The notes under the pieces are model-generated. The model was not told where the DNA came from. It ran no database searches and was given only the letters and a program-made list of their open reading frames with translations. Both the position numbers and the translations under genes were made by a program. Below, piece by piece: positions 28,268-37,480 of a stretch of DNA of 64,000 nt (the stretch's first letter is position 1; each line of letters begins with the position of its first letter). The DNA is from Niveispirillum sp. SYP-B3756 (GTDB lineage Bacteria; Pseudomonadota; Alphaproteobacteria; Azospirillales; Azospirillaceae): NCBI RefSeq assembly GCF_009495745.1, contig NZ_WIDQ01000009.1, positions 62,001 to 126,000 on the forward strand, read 5' to 3'.

Positions 28268-29732
28268 TCTCGTCTCTCGGTTCCCCGCCATTCAGCGTGG
28301 CGGCTGTCCCCTGCGGGTCGAATTTGTCAATTTTATTGGCCATGGCCTTTACGGCTTCCACGACGGTGGCCATACGGCTGCCGGCAGAGCCCTTCACCAT
28401 CACCACGTCACCGGGCCGCAATGCGGCCACCACCAGCGGGGCCAGGGCGGCACTGTCCGCCGCATGGGCCCCGCGCATGGCGGCCGGCACGGCGTCAAAC
28501 AGGTGCCGCATGTTGGGACCGCAGCAGTACAACAGGTCGCAATGCCCAGCCACCAGGGCGGGGGCGACACTGACATGCAGTTCCGGCGATTGTTCGCCCA
28601 GCTCCCGCATGTCGCCCAGTACGGCGATGCGGCGGCCACCGGCACCCGGCGGCACCTGGCCCAGCACCCTGGCGGCGGCCTTCACCGATACCGGGCTGGC
28701 ATTATAGCTTTCATCGATCAGCGTCAGCGTGCCGCCCGGCAGGGCGACGGCGCTGCGCTGGCCCCGCCCCTTGATGGGGGACAAGTTGGCCAGCGAGGCG
28801 GCGGCGATGGCGACATCGCCGCCGGCCGCCTTCACGGCCAGCAGCACGGCCAGGCTGTTGATGGCATGGTGCCGGCCCGGCAGCGGGATGGTGTAGGTGA
28901 CATCCACCCCATCGATGCGGGCCTGCACATGGCTGCTGTCGGGCAGCAGGTCCAGCGCCAGCAGACGGCCATCGGCGGCGGCATCGGCCCCGAAGGACAG
29001 GATATGCAGGCCCTGGGTGCGGGCGGCGGCCAACAGGCGACTGTAATGCGGGTTGTCACGCGGCAGCACGGCGGTGCCGCCCGGCCCCATGCCCTCAAAA
29101 ATCTCCGCCTTGGCGTCGGCAATCGCCTCCACCGAAGGGAAGAACTCAATATGCACGGCCTCCACGGTGGTGATGATGGCCACGTCCGGGCGCACCATGC
29201 GCGACAGGGGGCCGATCTCCCCGGCATGGTTCATGCCCAGTTCAAACACGCCGAACCGGCTGTCGGCCGGGAAGCGGGAGAGTGACAGCGGCACGCCCCA
29301 ATGGTTGTTCAGGCTGCCCACGGTGGCAAAGGTCTTGCCCTGGCTTTCCAGCGCTGCCTTCAGTGCCTCCTTGGTGCCGGTCTTGCCGACGGAGCCGGTG
29401 ACGGCAATCACCTTGCCACTGGCGTTCAGCCGGCCCATGCGGCCCAGATCTTCCAGCGCCGCCATGGTGTCTTCCACCTTCACCAGACGGGCGTCATGTT
29501 CCAGCCCGGCGGGAATATCGGCGACAATGGCCCCGGCAGCTCCCTTCTCCAGGGACTGGGCAACGAAGGCGTGGCCATCGAAATTGGGGCCCTTCAGCGG
29601 GATGAACAGGTCACCCGCCGCCACGGTGCGGCTGTCGATGGAAACACCGGTGGCCGCCCAGGCAGCGGAGCCGGCCCGCCGGCCATTACAGGCCGCCGCC
29701 ACATCATCCGCCGTCCACAGGACTTCAGCCAT
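28257..29732 (-). CDS. murF: UDP-MurNAc-tripeptide:D-Ala-D-Ala ligase
   Basis: Adds the D-Ala-D-Ala dipeptide to complete the UDP-MurNAc-pentapeptide. The 491-residue Mur ligase has [22 protein letters not shown] near the start, the ATP loop [28 protein letters not shown] and [15 protein letters not shown]. The ATG at 29732 was chosen because GGAAG lies about 10 bases before it; a GTG at 29753 is in frame. The 219-bp gap to murE is by far the largest inside the mur block and is filled by repeats. Confidence 0.96.
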   Translation of the reverse strand: MAEVLWTADDVAAACNGRRAGSAAWAATGVSIDSRTVAAGDLFIPLKGPNFDGHAFVAQSLEKGAAGAIVADIPAGLEHDARLVKVEDTMAALEDLGRMGRLNASGKVIAVTGSVGKTGTKEALKAALESQGKTFATVGSLNNHWGVPLSLSRFPADSRFGVFELGMNHAGEIGPLSRMVRPDVAIITTVEAVHIEFFPSVEAIADAKAEIFEGMGPGGTAVLPRDNPHYSRLLAAARTQGLHILSFGADAAADGRLLALDLLPDSSHVQARIDGVDVTYTIPLPGRHHAINSLAVLLAVKAAGGDVAIAAASLANLSPIKGRGQRSAVALPGGTLTLIDESYNASPVSVKAAARVLGQVPPGAGGRRIAVLGDMRELGEQSPELHVSVAPALVAGHCDLLYCCGPNMRHLFDAVPAAMRGAHAADSAALAPLVVAALRPGDVVMVKGSAGSRMATVVEAVKAMANKIDKFDPQGTAATLNGGEPRDENAV

Positions 29733-29802
29733 TTCCCACCCCACTTCCAACACCAGCCGGGATGCCCATCCCGGCCCCCCGTCACATCAAACTCATACTA
29801 AT

Positions 29803-29839
29803 CCGCCTTGATATTGACCGTTGGTCACTATCAAGGCGG
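29803..29839. repeat. Near-perfect 17-bp inverted repeat in the murE-murF gap
   Basis: The outer 11 bases (29803-29813 and 29829-29839) are perfect complements, and the next six pair with one mismatch around a GTT loop. It directly abuts the longer structured repeat at 29840-29949. In the transcript it would fold just upstream of the murF ribosome site. Confidence 0.6.
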
Positions 29840-29949
29840 CCCTCAATCGCCGGGCGGGCGCATCCGCGCCCTTGGCTCTCGGCGCACGCGCGCCGGGCTG
29901 GCAGTCGCCAGCCTCCAACCTGCCAAGGGTCAAACCCTTGGCAGGTTGG
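29840..29949 (-). repeat. Structured intercistronic repeat, copy A
   Basis: About 110 bp between murE and murF, similar to 54375-54474 over its whole length; the outer 38 bases differ at one position. It contains nested inverted repeats, including a CCAACCTGCC/GGCAGGTTGG end hairpin and a GGCTGGC/GCCAGCC hairpin. Strand is given as that of the murE-murF transcript, relative to which both copies read the same way. Confidence 0.7.
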
Positions 29950-29951
29950 TA

Positions 29952-31424
29952 TTAAAGCGCTGCGACGGCCGCCCGTGCCACCGTCGCGTCATCAAAGGGA
30001 CGCACCTCGTTGCCGATGATCTGTCCCTGTTCATGCCCCTTGCCGGCCAGCACCAGCACATCGCCGGGCCCCAGTTCCCCCACCGCCAGCGCAATGGCTT
30101 TGGCGCGGTCATCCACCTCCGTCGCACCGGGGCAGCCCACCATCACCTCGGCCCGGATGGTGCCGGGCACCTCGCTGCGCGGGTTGTCGTCGGTCACGAT
30201 CACCCGGTCGGCCAGATCGGCGGCGATGCGGCCCATCATCGGACGCTTGCCCTTGTCGCGGTCCCCACCGCAGCCGAACACCACCGACAGCCGGCCATGC
30301 GTGTGCGGCCGCACCGAGCGCAGCACCGTTTCCAGCCCATCGGGCGTGTGGGCATAGTCCACATAGACCGCCGCGCCATTGGGCAGGGTTGCCACCATCT
30401 CAAGCCGGCCCCGCACGCCTGTCAGGTTGACAAGGCAATCTGCCGCCCGTTCCGCATCCGTACCGGTTCCGATCACCAGCCCCAGGGCACAGAGCGCGTT
30501 CCAGACCTGGAAGCGGCCCACCAGCGGCAGCTCCAGCGTGCGGCGCTTGCCGAACAGGTCCAGCTCCAGCCGCTGGCCATGGGGTAGGGGCGTGGCGTCG
30601 ATGACGCGCAGTTCCTTGCCCGCCATGCCGAAGCCGATGACCGTCTGCTTGCGGGCATGGGCCACGCTGGCGATCTGTTCAAATTCCGGGATGTCGGCAT
30701 TGATCACCGCCGTGGCGCCCTTGGGCATCACCCGGTCGAACAAAGCCAGCTTGGCCTGAAGATAGGCCGCCATCGTGCCGTGATAATCCAGATGGTCACG
30801 GGTCAGGTTGGTGAAGCCGGCCGCCTCCACCACCACCCCATCCAGGCGGAACTGATCCAGCCCGTGCGACGATGCCTCCATCGCCAGATGGGTGACACCG
30901 CCACGCGCCACATCGGCCAGCGTGGCGTGCAGGGCCACCGGGTCCGGCGTGGTCAGGCTGGGGGTTTCCGGGAAGCCATCGGCCACCAGCCCCAGCGTCC
31001 CCATGGCCCCAGCCTTGTGGCCCAAAGCCTGCCAGAGCTGGCGGGTGAACTGGGCCGTGCTGGTCTTGCCATTGGTGCCGGTGACGGCGGCGATATGGGC
31101 CGGCTGCTCGCCATGGAAGGCCGCCGCCAACAGGGCCAGTCGGCGGCGCGGGTTGGTATCTTCGATCAGGACCACATCGCCGGCCCCCTCGGGCAGGCTT
31201 GTACCCTTGGGCGCCAGGATGGCGACGGCACCGGACGCGATGGCCTGGGGAATGAAATCCCGCCCATCACGCAGAGTGCCCGGCAACGCGGCGAACAGCG
31301 TTCCGGGCACCACCTTGCGGCTATCCGCCGTCAGGCCGGTAATGGGTGGGTCGCGTTCCAGCGCCAGGGCCGATACCGCGATTTCCGTGCGCGATGCCAT
31401 GATGTCTGACAGCCTTTTCGTCAT
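29952..31424 (-). CDS. murE: UDP-MurNAc-L-Ala-D-Glu:meso-DAP ligase
   Basis: Adds meso-diaminopimelate to the stem peptide. The 490-residue Mur ligase has GLTADSRKVVPGTLFAALPG, the ATP loop VTGTNGKTSTAQF, NLTRDHLDYHGTM and, near residue 410, DDNPRSE, whose DNPR core marks meso-DAP rather than lysine specificity. The ATG overlaps the ftsI stop by 4 bp (ATGA). Its 3' end abuts the structured repeat that separates it from murF. Confidence 0.97.
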   Translation of the reverse strand: MTKRLSDIMASRTEIAVSALALERDPPITGLTADSRKVVPGTLFAALPGTLRDGRDFIPQAIASGAVAILAPKGTSLPEGAGDVVLIEDTNPRRRLALLAAAFHGEQPAHIAAVTGTNGKTSTAQFTRQLWQALGHKAGAMGTLGLVADGFPETPSLTTPDPVALHATLADVARGGVTHLAMEASSHGLDQFRLDGVVVEAAGFTNLTRDHLDYHGTMAAYLQAKLALFDRVMPKGATAVINADIPEFEQIASVAHARKQTVIGFGMAGKELRVIDATPLPHGQRLELDLFGKRRTLELPLVGRFQVWNALCALGLVIGTGTDAERAADCLVNLTGVRGRLEMVATLPNGAAVYVDYAHTPDGLETVLRSVRPHTHGRLSVVFGCGGDRDKGKRPMMGRIAADLADRVIVTDDNPRSEVPGTIRAEVMVGCPGATEVDDRAKAIALAVGELGPGDVLVLAGKGHEQGQIIGNEVRPFDDATVARAAVAAL

Positions 31425-33235
31425 TCCTCATCCCCCGCCGCCGGGCCGGATACCGGCAGGGAGGCCAGTTGCGCCCCCGGTGCCGCCGGCCGGACCGGCC
31501 GCACCGCCAATGCATTGATGATCTGCGGGGAATTATTGTCCTGCGGCTTCACTCCCAGCAGCGGGCCGATCTGGGCCACGATGGAGTTGATGGCCGGTGC
31601 CGCCACCCAGCCGGCGGTGGCGTAACCATAGGTCTTCTTGGTGCCCTTGGGCTCATCCACCATGACATAGACGACGTAGCGCGGGTCATTGATGGGGAAG
31701 GCCGCCACCATGGAGGAGACGCGGGCACCGCGCGTATAGCTGCGGCCCTTCACTTTATCCGCCGTGCCGGTCTTGCCGCCGACAACATAGCCCGGCGTAT
31801 CCGCTTTGGTGGCGGTGCCCTCGGTCACCACCAGCCGCATCAGCTTGCGCAGCGCATCGGAAGTCTTTTCGGAGATGATGCGGGTGCCGGGCACAGCAGC
31901 CGAGCTTTCCGGCTTCAACAGGGTGGCCGGATGCATGACGCCGCCATTGACGACGCCGGACACGGCAGAGACCAGGTGCACCGGGCTGACCGACATGCCA
32001 TGACCGAAGGCGATGGTCATCATATTCACCTCGCGCCAGGGGTTGGGCACCATCGGCCAGCCCCGTTCCGGCACTTCCAGGTGAACGGGCTTCAGGAAGC
32101 CCAGCTTGGTCATGAATTCCTTCTGCGCCGTCGGCCCCACCTCCATCGCCATCTTCACCGAGCCGATATTGGAGGAAACCTTGAAGATTTCCGGCACATC
32201 CATCCATTTATTTTCCGGATGGAAATCACTGATGGTGAAACGGCCGATACGGATCGGGCGCGTGGCATCGAACATGTCGTTCATATGCACCCGGCCCGAC
32301 TCCAGAACCATCGCCGTGTTGAAGATCTTGAAGGTGGAGCCCATTTCATACACGCCCAGCGTGTTGCGGTTGAAACGGGGGTCGGTGTCCTGTTCCTCCG
32401 TCGGCGGGGGCGGGGAATGCGGGTCGAAATCGGGCACGCTGACCATGCCCAGCACCTCACCGGTGCGGACATCCATCACCATGCCGGCGGCACCGATGGC
32501 GCTGAACTCTTCCATCGTGTTCAGCAGTTCGCGGCGCAGCACATGCTGCAAGCGCACATCGATCGACAGGCGCAGCGGCTCTTCACTTTCCTTCAGGCGG
32601 GTATCGAAAGACTGTTCGATCCCCATCAGCCCGTTATTGTCGATACCGCTGAACCCCACCACATGCGCGGCCAGGGGCCCCTGCGGATAGACGCGCCGTT
32701 CTTCCCGCTGGAAATCAATGCCGGGGATGCCCAGGCGGAACACATCTTGTTGCTGGCGCGGGGTCAGGTTGCGTTTGATCCAGATGAAGCGCTTGTCGGA
32801 CCTCAGCTCCTGCGTCAACTGCGCGACATTGATGTCCGGCAGCACTGTGGCGATCTGTTCGGCCGCCTCCCTGGCATCCAGGATCAGCTTGGGGTCGGCA
32901 AACAGCGAGGCCGTGTGCAGGGAGGTGGCCAGCAGCACCCCGTTACGGTCCACAATGTCGGCCCGCGTGCCGGTGCTATGGTGCGTGGCGGTCTTGGCCA
33001 CCGCCCCCTTGCCGTCACCCCGGCCGAAATCCACCGTGGCGCCCACCAGCTTGGCACCCACAGCGCCGAAGCCCAGGCTGAACACAGCCATCAGCACCAT
33101 CAGGCGGGCGCGCCCCTGTTCCAGCGCGCTCTGCGCCGGGCTGTGCAGTCGGACGCGCGGCTCCGCCCGGCTGCCACCGGCGCGGTCAGTGCCGGCCAGG
33201 TCGAAACCGGTGAGGCTGAAGGGCGCATCGGTCAT
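31421..33235 (-). CDS. ftsI: Septal peptidoglycan transpeptidase FtsI (PBP3)
   Basis: Class B penicillin-binding protein that crosslinks septal peptidoglycan with FtsW. The 604-residue product has one N-terminal membrane segment near residues 45-65, a PBP dimerisation domain, and a transpeptidase domain with S-T-F-K near residue 304 (EMGSTFKIFNT), the SSN triad (VSSNIGSVK) and KTG (VGGKTGTADK near 485). The C-terminus carries a low-complexity Ala/Pro tail. The ATG overlaps the ftsL stop (ATGA) and the stop overlaps the murE start. Confidence 0.97.
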   Translation of the reverse strand: MTDAPFSLTGFDLAGTDRAGGSRAEPRVRLHSPAQSALEQGRARLMVLMAVFSLGFGAVGAKLVGATVDFGRGDGKGAVAKTATHHSTGTRADIVDRNGVLLATSLHTASLFADPKLILDAREAAEQIATVLPDINVAQLTQELRSDKRFIWIKRNLTPRQQQDVFRLGIPGIDFQREERRVYPQGPLAAHVVGFSGIDNNGLMGIEQSFDTRLKESEEPLRLSIDVRLQHVLRRELLNTMEEFSAIGAAGMVMDVRTGEVLGMVSVPDFDPHSPPPPTEEQDTDPRFNRNTLGVYEMGSTFKIFNTAMVLESGRVHMNDMFDATRPIRIGRFTISDFHPENKWMDVPEIFKVSSNIGSVKMAMEVGPTAQKEFMTKLGFLKPVHLEVPERGWPMVPNPWREVNMMTIAFGHGMSVSPVHLVSAVSGVVNGGVMHPATLLKPESSAAVPGTRIISEKTSDALRKLMRLVVTEGTATKADTPGYVVGGKTGTADKVKGRSYTRGARVSSMVAAFPINDPRYVVYVMVDEPKGTKKTYGYATAGWVAAPAINSIVAQIGPLLGVKPQDNNSPQIINALAVRPVRPAAPGAQLASLPVSGPAAGDEE

Positions 33236-33660
33236 CGGGCGACTCCATAATTCACCATCATCACCGGGGTGTCCGGCCGGGCGGCAATGGCGGGTTCATG
33301 GGACGGAGCAGGGTTGGGCGCCGGCCTGGGCGCCCCCGGCTTGCGGCCGGGAATGGGGGTCAGGCGCAGCGGGGCTGCGTCCGGCTGGCGGTCGGGAATG
33401 TCGGTCAGCACGGCGATCTGCTGGGCCGTGGTGGGAGCCAGCACCAGATGTTCGCGGGCCAGCCGTTCCAGCGTGGTCGGGTCGTTCAGGGAGGCCCATT
33501 CGGCCTTCAGCACCTGAATGGACTCGCGTTCCTGCTGAATGGTGCGGTTGATGCGCGCCAGCTCCCGCTCCTGTTCCTGGGCCTTGTAGCTGGTCTGGTA
33601 AAGGATGCCGGAGGCAGCACAGATGGTGCCGATCCAGATGATGGTGGACTTGCCGATCAT
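33232..33660 (-). CDS. ftsL: Cell division protein FtsL
   Basis: Small bitopic divisome protein that, with FtsB and FtsQ, activates FtsWI. The 142-residue product has one N-terminal membrane segment (about 5-22, [18 protein letters not shown]), then a coiled-coil stretch with heptads ([25 protein letters not shown]) and the FtsL-typical ending [18 protein letters not shown] Pro/Ala-rich tail of about 55 residues follows, longer than in E. coli FtsL. Identity rests on position between rsmH and ftsI plus this architecture. Confidence 0.9.
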   Translation of the reverse strand: MIGKSTIIWIGTICAASGILYQTSYKAQEQERELARINRTIQQERESIQVLKAEWASLNDPTTLERLAREHLVLAPTTAQQIAVLTDIPDRQPDAAPLRLTPIPGRKPGAPRPAPNPAPSHEPAIAARPDTPVMMVNYGVAR

Positions 33661-34625
33661 ACGGGTTCTCCCGTCGACCAGGCGGGCGCCTGGGTGCGGA
33701 TGGCGGTGCGCAACCGGGCGGACCGGGCGCGCGGATTGGCGGCCTGCTCTGCCGCACCGGGGCCGGTCCCCGATTTGGACAGCAGGCGGAATGTGGGGGC
33801 CGGCGGGGTGGCCACCGGTCCCGGTACATGGCGCGACGGGCCGGGCAGATTGCCCGAGCGTTGGCGCATGAATTCCTTCACCACCCGGTCTTCCAGCGAA
33901 TGGAAGGTGACGACGCAGAGTCGCCCGCCGGGGGCCAGCAGCCGCTCGGCTGCCACCAATGCCCGCTCCAGTTCCCCAAGCTCATCATTCACATGGATGC
34001 GCAGGCCCTGGAAGCTGCGGGTGGCCGGGTCGATTCCGTCCTTGGATTTCGGCACGCAGGAACGGATCACATCGGCCAGATCGGCCGTGCGGGTGAACGG
34101 CTCGATGGCCCGGCGGGCCACGATGGCGCGGGCGACGCGGCGGGACAGCCGTTCTTCCCCATAGTGATAGAGGATATTGGCCAGATCATCCTCTTCGGTG
34201 CTGTTCACCACATCGGCGGCGGTGGGGCCATCGGCCCCCATGCGCATGTCCAGCGGACCGTCGAAGCGGAAGCTGAAGCCCCGCTCCGGCGTGTCGATCT
34301 GGGGGGAGGAGACGCCGATATCCAGCACAATGGCATCCACCTGCGCCACACTCTGGGCGGTCAGCAGGTCGGCCATATCGCCAAACCTTCCCTCCAGCAC
34401 CTTCAGGCGGCCGGCATAGGCCGCCTCCAGCGGGCGGGCGCGTTCCAATGCTGCGGGGTCGCGGTCAATGCCCCAGACGGTGCAGGCGGCACTGTCCAGC
34501 AGGGCGCGGCTATAGCCGCCAGCCCCGAACGTGCCATCCACCAGCACCTCGCCATCACGGGGGCCCATCTCATGCAGCACTTCGGCCAGCAGAACGGGGA
34601 TATGGATCGGGCTGGCCGTCATCAT
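33657..34625 (-). CDS. rsmH: 16S rRNA m4C1402 methyltransferase RsmH (MraW)
   Basis: SAM-dependent enzyme that N4-methylates C1402 in the decoding centre of 16S rRNA. The 322-residue product has [28 protein letters not shown] (SAM binding), [20 protein letters not shown], and [15 protein letters not shown] with [15 protein letters not shown] near the C-terminus. It is joined by ATGA overlaps to mraZ upstream and ftsL downstream, the canonical order. Confidence 0.97.
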   Translation of the reverse strand: MMTASPIHIPVLLAEVLHEMGPRDGEVLVDGTFGAGGYSRALLDSAACTVWGIDRDPAALERARPLEAAYAGRLKVLEGRFGDMADLLTAQSVAQVDAIVLDIGVSSPQIDTPERGFSFRFDGPLDMRMGADGPTAADVVNSTEEDDLANILYHYGEERLSRRVARAIVARRAIEPFTRTADLADVIRSCVPKSKDGIDPATRSFQGLRIHVNDELGELERALVAAERLLAPGGRLCVVTFHSLEDRVVKEFMRQRSGNLPGPSRHVPGPVATPPAPTFRLLSKSGTGPGAAEQAANPRARSARLRTAIRTQAPAWSTGEPV

Positions 34626-35110
34626 GCCCCCTTCGCCAAGGCGGTCGCCTTGGCCACGATGGTGGAGAGCGAGATGGAATGGGCGCGGGCCAATTCCGCC
34701 ATTTCCCGTTCATGTTCTTCGTGTTTCACCGGATCCCAGATCTGGAAGGTCTTGCGGCGGCCGACAAAGACGATGTTTTCGGTGATGCCGGCATAATCCA
34801 GCAATTTAGCGGGCAGAATGATGCGCCCCTCGGTATCGGTGCTGATTTCGACGATGCGGCCGAACACGGTGGTTTCAATCAGTTCGCGCTGTTCTTCCGG
34901 CATGTTCGGATCATCCAGCGCTTCAGACAGGGTGGTCAGATAGGAACGCGGGGCCACATCCAGGGCCGGTGCCTTCAGCGAGGGGAAGATCACCATATCG
35001 ACGCTGGTTGCCGGCGGAAGCGGGCCACCATACAGGGTCGTACGAAAGGAAGCGGGGATCGAGACCCGCCCTTTCTTATCGACCTTGTTGGTATGTGTTG
35101 ACAGGAACAT
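34622..35110 (-). CDS. mraZ: Transcriptional regulator MraZ
   Basis: AbrB-like DNA-binding protein that represses its own dcw operon in E. coli. The 162-residue product starts [22 protein letters not shown], the first double-psi half, and repeats the motif as [18 protein letters not shown] in the second, with the D-x-x-G-R pair typical of MraZ. The ATG at 35110 gives the family N-terminus; a GTG at 35119 is also in frame. It is the first gene of the cluster and its stop overlaps rsmH (ATGA). Candidate binding repeats lie about 140-170 bp upstream. Confidence 0.96.
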   Translation of the reverse strand: MFLSTHTNKVDKKGRVSIPASFRTTLYGGPLPPATSVDMVIFPSLKAPALDVAPRSYLTTLSEALDDPNMPEEQRELIETTVFGRIVEISTDTEGRIILPAKLLDYAGITENIVFVGRRKTFQIWDPVKHEEHEREMAELARAHSISLSTIVAKATALAKGA

Positions 35111-35246
35111 TCCTATCACGCCCCACTTATGGCGCCGTTGGCGCCGGTCCCATCATCCGCACTCCACCACGGGCTTCTTGCCGCCTGTGCCGGGTGCCGC
35201 GAAGCGGGTCGGGTTGGGGCGGAAATGGACCTGTGATCCCTTTGTT

Positions 35247-35281
35247 TGGGTTTTTTTGGGATACCATGGGAGCGATTGGGC
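35247..35281. promoter_or_regulatory. Candidate MraZ operator: four TGGG motifs at 10-bp spacing
   Basis: TGGGT, TGGGA, TGGGA and TGGGC begin at 35247, 35257, 35267 and 35277, an exact 10-bp period. E. coli MraZ is known to bind TGGGN repeats with 5-base spacers before mraZ. Here the motifs read on the plus strand, antisense to mraZ, so the geometry differs from my memory of E. coli. Confidence 0.6.
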
Positions 35282-35289
35282 GGTCAATG

Positions 35290-35760
35290 GCCGCCCAGTA
35301 GAATCAGCATTTTTGGAAGAATTATCTTTAGGTATAGGCCTGGTTGTGGATAATTTTATGCATTTTTGATGGTTCTGTTTAATTCATGGGTTTTTTGATG
35401 GTCATTATTTAGTTTGTATTTAATTTTTTGCTTATGCCTATTGATTCTTACCCCAAAAGTTTAGGGTATGATTATTCAAATTTTTCTTATGGATACTATG
35501 TTTTTCCTAAAGAGTTCTCGTCGCAGAGATGCTGGCCAAAGCCATTTTGATGGTAAAATAGATTTAAAATCAAAGTTTAATCAGATTATCGCGCCAATAT
35601 ACACCATATATGGTGCTTCCTCCGTATTTTTGGGCATATATATGGTGGGTCACAGGGTGCATCCGAGTCATGCTGCAGTGCAGAAGCAAAGTTGTGCATT
35701 TTTGGCTGAATCGAGCATGTGCAGCAGGGGGGCTGCTGACTCAATATTCACGTCCCGTTA
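35290..35760. other. AT-rich gene-free block with a perfect DnaA box and repeats
   Basis: A stretch of about 470 bp, strikingly AT-rich in a GC-rich window, lies between the mraZ promoter region and rnpB. It contains TGTGGATAA (35345-35353), the complement of the consensus DnaA box. Three direct copies of TTTTGATGGT begin at 35364, 35393 and 35545, and a perfect 14-bp palindrome lies at 35602-35615. A 97-codon frame inside has unsuitable composition and no ribosome site. No gene is called. Confidence 0.55.
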
Positions 35761-35773
35761 ACATAGTTAAAGT

Positions 35774-36202
<429 letters not shown>

Positions 36203-36210
36203 TGGGGCTT

Positions 36211-37017
36211 TTAGGCGTCCGGGTCGGGGAATGCAAGATCGGCTTCGGCGGAAAGCCGCACCAGGGCGCGCAAGGCAGCCACGCTTTGCTGATCCGCGCC
36301 CCGGCCCAGGCTTTCCGGTGCCCAATGGCGCTGAAACGCTGTGAGCGCGCTTTCCAGGCCATTTTCGCCCGTCTTTTCCCATGAAATCCCACCGGCCCCC
36401 GATGGTGGGGGATTTTCCCATGAAATCCCATCCGGGAACTGGCTGAACGGGGTTTCATAGCCCAGATGGGTCAAAAGCCGCCCCACCTCCCCAGCTTCCG
36501 CCGGGCGGTGATCGGCCGGCAGCGGGTCCGGCCAGGCGCCAATGCCGGCCATGGCCAGGGCCAGCCAGTCGAATTTCTCCCCCGGATCCTGTTTGCGGTC
36601 GGGGGCGACGTCGGAATGGCCCAGCACACGCAGGGGCGAAATGGGGTGCCGTCCCATGATATCCCGGCAGAGCGCGATCAGCGCTTCCATCTGGGCGCGC
36701 GGGAAGGGGCGATAGCCCCATTCATGGCCGGGATTGACCAGTTCAATGCCGATGGAGCGGCTGTTGATATCGCGCTCCCCGCGCCAGAAGGATTTGCCGG
36801 CGTGCCAGGCCCGCCGTTCCTCAGCCACCAGCTTCCATATCGTCCCATCCTCTCCCACCAGATAATGCGCGCTGACCTGGGAAGCCGGGTCGCAGAGCCG
36901 GGCCAGGGCCGACGGCCCATCCGGCATCCCGGTATAATGCAGCACCAGCATATCCGGCGGCCCGCCAACGCGCGGGCCGTGGTTGGGACTGGGATGATCG
37001 ATCAGGGGGAGGGGCAT
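36211..37017 (-). CDS. ampD: 1,6-anhydro-MurNAc-L-alanine amidase (AmpD family)
   Basis: Zinc amidase that cuts the stem peptide from anhydro-muropeptides in cell-wall recycling. The 268-residue protein has an amidase_2 domain with ligands H27 (LHYTG), H133 (LGHSD) and D141 (DRKQDPG). A C-terminal peptidoglycan-binding-like region contains ALTAFQRHW. No signal peptide is evident, which suits a cytosolic AmpD. Oddly, the C-terminal part contains GISWE twice (197-201 and 210-214), from an 18-bp direct repeat (36374-36391 and 36413-36430). The dcw neighbourhood fits a wall-related role. Confidence 0.92.
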   Translation of the reverse strand: MPLPLIDHPSPNHGPRVGGPPDMLVLHYTGMPDGPSALARLCDPASQVSAHYLVGEDGTIWKLVAEERRAWHAGKSFWRGERDINSRSIGIELVNPGHEWGYRPFPRAQMEALIALCRDIMGRHPISPLRVLGHSDVAPDRKQDPGEKFDWLALAMAGIGAWPDPLPADHRPAEAGEVGRLLTHLGYETPFSQFPDGISWENPPPSGAGGISWEKTGENGLESALTAFQRHWAPESLGRGADQQSVAALRALVRLSAEADLAFPDPDA

Positions 37018-37087
37018 AGGTGCTTTACGGTCTTTTCCCGGACGGACATGGGTGACACTATCTCACTGTAACCAGGGAGAAAGAAAC

Positions 37088-37474
37088 ATGCTCGACCACA
37101 TTGGCTTTCCGGTGGCTGATTTAGAAAAATCCATGGCCTTTTATGATCAGGTGTTGCCCAGCGTCGGGGCAAGCCGGATGGCCCTGGTCACAGCGGAAAT
37201 GACGGGGGCGGAGGCCCATGCCGGTTATGGCACCGACCATCCGTCCTTTTGGATCAGCAGCGGCCAACCGATGCGGGGCTGTCTGCATGTCGCCTTCAGC
37301 GCTGCCAACAGGGCGCAGGTGGACGAATTCTATCGCGTGGCGCTGGCGGCGGGTGCGCGTGACAATGGCCCGCCGGGCATTCGCGCCCATTACCATCCCC
37401 ATTATTATGGGGCCTTCGTGTTGGACCCGGACGGCCATAACATCGAAGCGGTGTGTCATCGTCCGGAATCGTAA
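37088..37474 (+). CDS. VOC family (glyoxalase/bleomycin resistance-like) protein
   Basis: A 128-residue single-domain member of the vicinal oxygen chelate superfamily. The N-terminal LDHIGFPVADLEKSMAFYD is the hallmark beta-alpha-beta start and FVLDPDGHNIEAVCH the metal-binding end (His and Glu). An internal HVAFSAANRAQVDEFY completes the fold. Substrate cannot be inferred; similar proteins are annotated as glyoxalase-like or extradiol dioxygenase-like. GGGAGA lies 7 bases before the ATG. It is divergent from ampD and converges on the EamA gene with a 6-bp gap. Confidence 0.88.
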   Translation: MLDHIGFPVADLEKSMAFYDQVLPSVGASRMALVTAEMTGAEAHAGYGTDHPSFWISSGQPMRGCLHVAFSAANRAQVDEFYRVALAAGARDNGPPGIRAHYHPHYYGAFVLDPDGHNIEAVCHRPES

Positions 37475-37480
37475 GCGGCG

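Noticed and set aside
35290-35760. Chromosomal origin (oriC)
   Set aside because: Only one DnaA box was found and none of the usual origin neighbours (dnaA, gidA/mnmG, hemE) is present. A regulatory region is simpler.
35468-35761. 97-codon frame in the AT-rich block
   Set aside because: No ribosome site, unsuited codon use, overlaps repeats and palindrome; more likely non-coding.
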